A stretch of DNA of 11,925 nt from an uncultured Pseudomonadota bacterium. Its GTDB lineage: Bacteria; Pseudomonadota; Gammaproteobacteria; Methylococcales; Methylomonadaceae. Every line of letters starts with the position of its first letter. Position 1 is the stretch's first letter. The notes beneath the pieces are model-generated. The model was not told where the DNA came from. It worked only from the letters and a program-made list of their open reading frames with translations, and ran no database searches. The stretch lies in contig CAIZCB010000073.1 in the NCBI GenBank assembly GCA_903931355.1, forward strand, positions 1 through 11,925, read 5' to 3'. This document shows positions 9,746-11,925 of the stretch, piece by piece. The translations under genes and the position numbers were made by a program.

Positions 9746-10377
9746 GCAATGAGTTCCGATTTTAGCGCCCAATCAGCGGATATTAGGTGGTTCTGGGGAG
9801 GCTTAGCCATGAAGGCCTCAAATGTATTATCGTTAGCTGATTGAGCTGGATTGGAGTACCAGTCTGATTCGGACTCTTTAAATGCAGCAAAGGCTTTTGT
9901 TATCGTTGCCAAATATAATATTTTGTTTTCCGCTGCATTGATTCGCTTAATTGTCTCATGAGGGAGCGAAATGCCGATTTCTTTGGCTATTAACGATATG
10001 TTTTTGGGTTCAGCAATGCATAGCCGTAGGAGTCTATCCATGGATTTGTTATGAGCGATTTCATCAGCTTCATATTTTGCGAATGCCGCTTCTCCGCCGC
10101 CAAATAAAAGCGCTGCTAACTTTTGGGTAATATCAAATGAGTCTCTAAACTGACGAATTTTGTCGCCAGTTAGAAGTCCATCATGAGCATTTTTTGCGCG
10201 TTGCTTATTTCTTACATTTGCTCGGATGGTCTCGGGAGATTGCAGTAATGTACCGCAAACATTACAGAACTCCTCAGTGTGAAAAGCGTTCAGAGTGACG
10301 CATTTATATTCGAATTCATCTAGCCAGGTATCGGACACAATGTGACCTTCACAGCAAACTGGGCAATTGGCACTCAT
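9742..10377 (-). CDS. MqsA/YgiT-type zinc-finger HTH antitoxin with long C-terminal extension
   Basis: The N-terminus has a zinc finger with Cys5, Cys8, Cys38 and Cys41 (CPVC ... CNVC). Next comes an Xre-type helix-turn-helix (about 69-120) with the family signature LLTGDKIRQFRD, FGGGEAAFAKYE and LLRLC. In MqsA the zinc domain holds the toxin and the HTH represses the operon. MqsA of E. coli is 131 aa; this protein is about 211 aa, with an extra 90 residues containing aromatics Trp173, Tyr174, Phe186 and Trp203. In TAC systems such an extension (ChAD, chaperone addiction sequence) makes the antitoxin depend on SecB, and the SecB-like gene follows with a 4-bp overlap. I chose the ATG at 10377 because GAGAG lies 6 nt upstream and family members start just before CPxC; the ATG at 10395, touching the toxin stop, would add 6 residues. 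Confidence 0.82.
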   Translation of the reverse strand: MSANCPVCCEGHIVSDTWLDEFEYKCVTLNAFHTEEFCNVCGTLLQSPETIRANVRNKQRAKNAHDGLLTGDKIRQFRDSFDITQKLAALLFGGGEAAFAKYEADEIAHNKSMDRLLRLCIAEPKNISLIAKEIGISLPHETIKRINAAENKILYLATITKAFAAFKESESDWYSNPAQSANDNTFEAFMAKPPQNHLISADWALKSELIA

Positions 10378-10395
10378 GGTCATCTCTCGGTTCAT

Positions 10396-10875
10396 TTAAA
10401 CGTGAAGTGATACAAAAAAAACTACAGATCCTTGGGGACTCATGCTCATCTTTAGATAATATTCGGCTTTTCCACAATACAGCGTTTTGGGGTGTTCAAA
10501 ATCTATAGTGATTGTGTAAGCATCGCAAGGTATCCACCTTCCAGTACCACGAGGTTTTCCATCGCGTCCCTTAGCTGGACTTGTTTTACACCACCATGCG
10601 CCTTTGAAGTTCACTTTGCCAGCAAGCTTAGATAATACCTCAAGCAAGTCGAAGCCATTCTCTAGTAAGTTTTGATAGTCTCTCTCTGCTTTGTCTGTAA
10701 CCATCCTGATGGTGATATTGTTGGCTGCATTTTGAGAAGCAATCGCTACTATTTTCTGCAAGTCCCAAAGCGGTTCGTCACTAATTTTACGATCACTTTT
10801 ATTTACGTCATTTATATCTGGAGGAGACGTAAGGTTAGGCAAAACCTGAAAGTACGGATTTTTATTATTTACCAT
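10396..10875 (-). CDS. MqsR-like toxin (probable mRNA endonuclease), elongated form
   Basis: First gene of the minus-strand operon, ending 18 bp before the preferred antitoxin start. The 159-aa product resembles MqsR, a RelE-fold ribonuclease that cleaves mRNA, in its last 100 residues: KAERDYQNLLENGFDLLEVL matches the MqsR helix, and EYYLKMSMSPQGSVVFFVSLHV (about 138-159, first residues shown) matches the terminal strand pair that ends VYLKITV...IVSFKEK in E. coli MqsR. The conserved Tyr and Lys of the YLK strand are present, while the terminal Lys is replaced by His. MqsR is 98 aa; here there are about 60 extra N-terminal residues and an insert rich in Gly, Lys and Arg (about 100-113). Start choice is uncertain: the ATG at 10875 has no clear ribosome site, and a TTG at 10941 would add 22 residues but run through operator-like palindromes. 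Family assignment rests on order and motifs, not on a search. Confidence 0.62.
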   Translation of the reverse strand: MVNNKNPYFQVLPNLTSPPDINDVNKSDRKISDEPLWDLQKIVAIASQNAANNITIRMVTDKAERDYQNLLENGFDLLEVLSKLAGKVNFKGAWWCKTSPAKGRDGKPRGTGRWIPCDAYTITIDFEHPKTLYCGKAEYYLKMSMSPQGSVVFFVSLHV

Positions 10876-10929
10876 TATGATAAGTTCTGCAATCAGATTT
10901 TGATATATCTGTCTTTGGATTGAATATTG

Positions 10930-10956
10930 GTGTATACACAATTGATCTTGATCAAG
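10930..10956. promoter_or_regulatory. two palindromes upstream of the TAC operon, candidate operator
   Basis: GTGTATACAC (10930-10939) and CTTGATCAAG (10947-10956) are perfect 10-bp palindromes with centres 17 bp apart, 55-81 bp upstream of the toxin ATG. TTGATC is repeated in tandem at 10942-10953. This is where the HTH antitoxin would be expected to bind and repress its own operon. The MqsA operator of E. coli (AACCT...AGGTT) is not present. No clear -35/-10 pair could be fixed around them. Confidence 0.4.
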
Positions 10957-11048
10957 TTGTTTTTATTCTACATCGTAGACAGAGCTGACACGTTATTAAA
11001 TAGCTATTAGAAATTGAAAATTCTCCTCATAGAAACTGAGTTTTGCAA

Positions 11049-11873
11049 CTAACTAAGTGGTAGTGCTCGCCTCCCCTGCATCACATTAGCCGCTTCCAAC
11101 AATTGAACAGTTTCCGCCCAATAGCCTTGGCATAACTCAACAAACTGCTGTTTTTGTTGATTATCCGGTAACTGCGCTAAGTCCTCTAACGCTGGCAAAT
11201 CGTCCACAGTATTTTGATAATCCGACAAACAGCGTTTGTATTGAAAGCGGTCTTGTTGGGGAACCACAATTGGTGGCAGTCCGGCATTTAAAACTGGCAA
11301 ATTAGCCAGTAATCGCGCCATTCGGCCATTGCCGTCAAAAAACGGGTGGATTGTGACGAAACTTATATGTAAATCGGCATACGCATTGGCGGCTGATGGT
11401 TGGTCAACTACGGTGCTGAAAAAAACATTCAATCTACCCAACCATTGCGCCATTAGATGTTCGATATGGCGAGGTGCTGGATATTCGCGCCAGATTTGTT
11501 GGTTATTGTGGTTAACGTAGGTGGTGAAATTACTTTGGGTTTTCCATTGCCGAACCGGTTGATCAATGTCGATGATGCGTTCAGTTAAAACCGTTTGATG
11601 TAAATGAAATAGGTCTTGTTTGTCGATGGGTTTGGTGGTGTTTAATAATTGGTAAATCCGTTCAATGGCTTTGGCGTGACCATAAATTTCGTTGTGATCT
11701 TTGAGTGGCTTACCTTGAATCGTAAGTCCTTCTTGCAGGATAAAATCGGTTTCACCGAGGGTTAGGCTGTTGCCTTCAAGCGAGGTGGAGTGATGAGTCC
11801 AAAGATTGCGAATTTGCGCTAACAAAATCGTTTTTATGTCTGCATCAAGGTGATCATAAAAGGCAGTATTCAT
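11049..11873 (-). CDS. Fic-family AMP-transferase with N-terminal inhibitory motif
   Basis: A 274-aa Fic protein. Fic enzymes usually transfer AMP from ATP to a hydroxyl of a target protein. The core motif HPFFDGNGRMAR (176-187) matches HxFx(D/E)GNGRxxR exactly, including the catalytic His176. Near the N-terminus STSLEGN (29-35) fits the (S/T)xxxE(G/N) inhibitory helix, with Glu33 expected to block productive ATP binding, so this is a class II, self-inhibited Fic. NEIYGHAKAIERIYQLL (61-77) and WREYPAPRHIEHLM match the regions around the core in this family. The start ATG has no strong ribosome site, and the 52 bp upstream to the window edge show no clear promoter. It lies 174 bp upstream of the TAC toxin on the same strand and probably has its own promoter. 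Its target is unknown. Confidence 0.93.
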   Translation of the reverse strand: MNTAFYDHLDADIKTILLAQIRNLWTHHSTSLEGNSLTLGETDFILQEGLTIQGKPLKDHNEIYGHAKAIERIYQLLNTTKPIDKQDLFHLHQTVLTERIIDIDQPVRQWKTQSNFTTYVNHNNQQIWREYPAPRHIEHLMAQWLGRLNVFFSTVVDQPSAANAYADLHISFVTIHPFFDGNGRMARLLANLPVLNAGLPPIVVPQQDRFQYKRCLSDYQNTVDDLPALEDLAQLPDNQQKQQFVELCQGYWAETVQLLEAANVMQGRRALPLS

Positions 11874-11925
11874 TTAAGCTAGAGCCATTGCTTGAAGGGA
11901 GATTGGGAACAGTAGCAGCCGATGA

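Noticed and set aside
9745..9772. TTG start extending the SecB-like protein by 9 residues
   Set aside because: The ATG at 9745 overlaps the antitoxin stop in the usual ATGA arrangement and gives the normal SecB length.
10467..10475. DnaA-box-like TTTTCCACA
   Set aside because: One mismatch from TTATCCACA, single copy and inside the toxin coding sequence; no cluster and no AT-rich unwinding element, so not evidence of an origin.
10876..10941. TTG start extending the toxin by 22 residues
   Set aside because: No ribosome site, and the added codons run through AT-rich sequence and a palindrome that looks regulatory; not fully excluded.

Overview
The window looks like a gammaproteobacterial chromosome close to the replication origin. 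The 3' end of recF is followed by gyrB, the usual dnaA-dnaN-recF-gyrB order, and GyrB has the long (about 800 aa) form with the insertion typical of Gammaproteobacteria. Two near-perfect ParB-binding parS sites lie at the recF/gyrB junction, which also fits an origin-proximal location. The REP-type palindrome at 8970-9060 resembles repeats I associate with methanotrophic Gammaproteobacteria (Methylococcales). That is memory, not a search, so the taxonomic call is tentative.

Layout. 1-230: recF 3' end, plus strand, with one parS inside the coding sequence and a second just after the stop. 340-2745: gyrB, followed by a strong hairpin. 2839-8775: a complete type I restriction-modification operon, hsdR-hsdM-hsdS, with overlapping genes. 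8776-9280: about 500 bp without a convincing gene but full of structure: a three-way-junction-like fold, a REP pair (BIME), a decayed duplicate of the 3' end of an hsdS gene, and two further hairpins. 9281-10875, minus strand: a tightly packed three-gene operon that I read as a toxin-antitoxin-chaperone (TAC) system, with an MqsR-like toxin, an MqsA/YgiT-like antitoxin carrying a long C-terminal extension, and a SecB-like chaperone. 11049-11873, minus strand: a Fic-domain AMP-transferase with an N-terminal self-inhibitory motif.

How it fits together. The core replication block ends after gyrB. Everything after it is accessory: restriction-modification, a TAC module and a Fic protein. It reads as a small defence/addiction island placed next to the origin. 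The most interesting unit is the TAC operon. By analogy with described SecB-controlled systems, the chaperone would hold the antitoxin in a folded, protease-resistant state through its C-terminal extension, and events that occupy the chaperone would free the toxin. The scrambled, repeat-rich stretch between hsdS and the TAC operon looks like a scar of past recombination, including loss or exchange of another hsdS.
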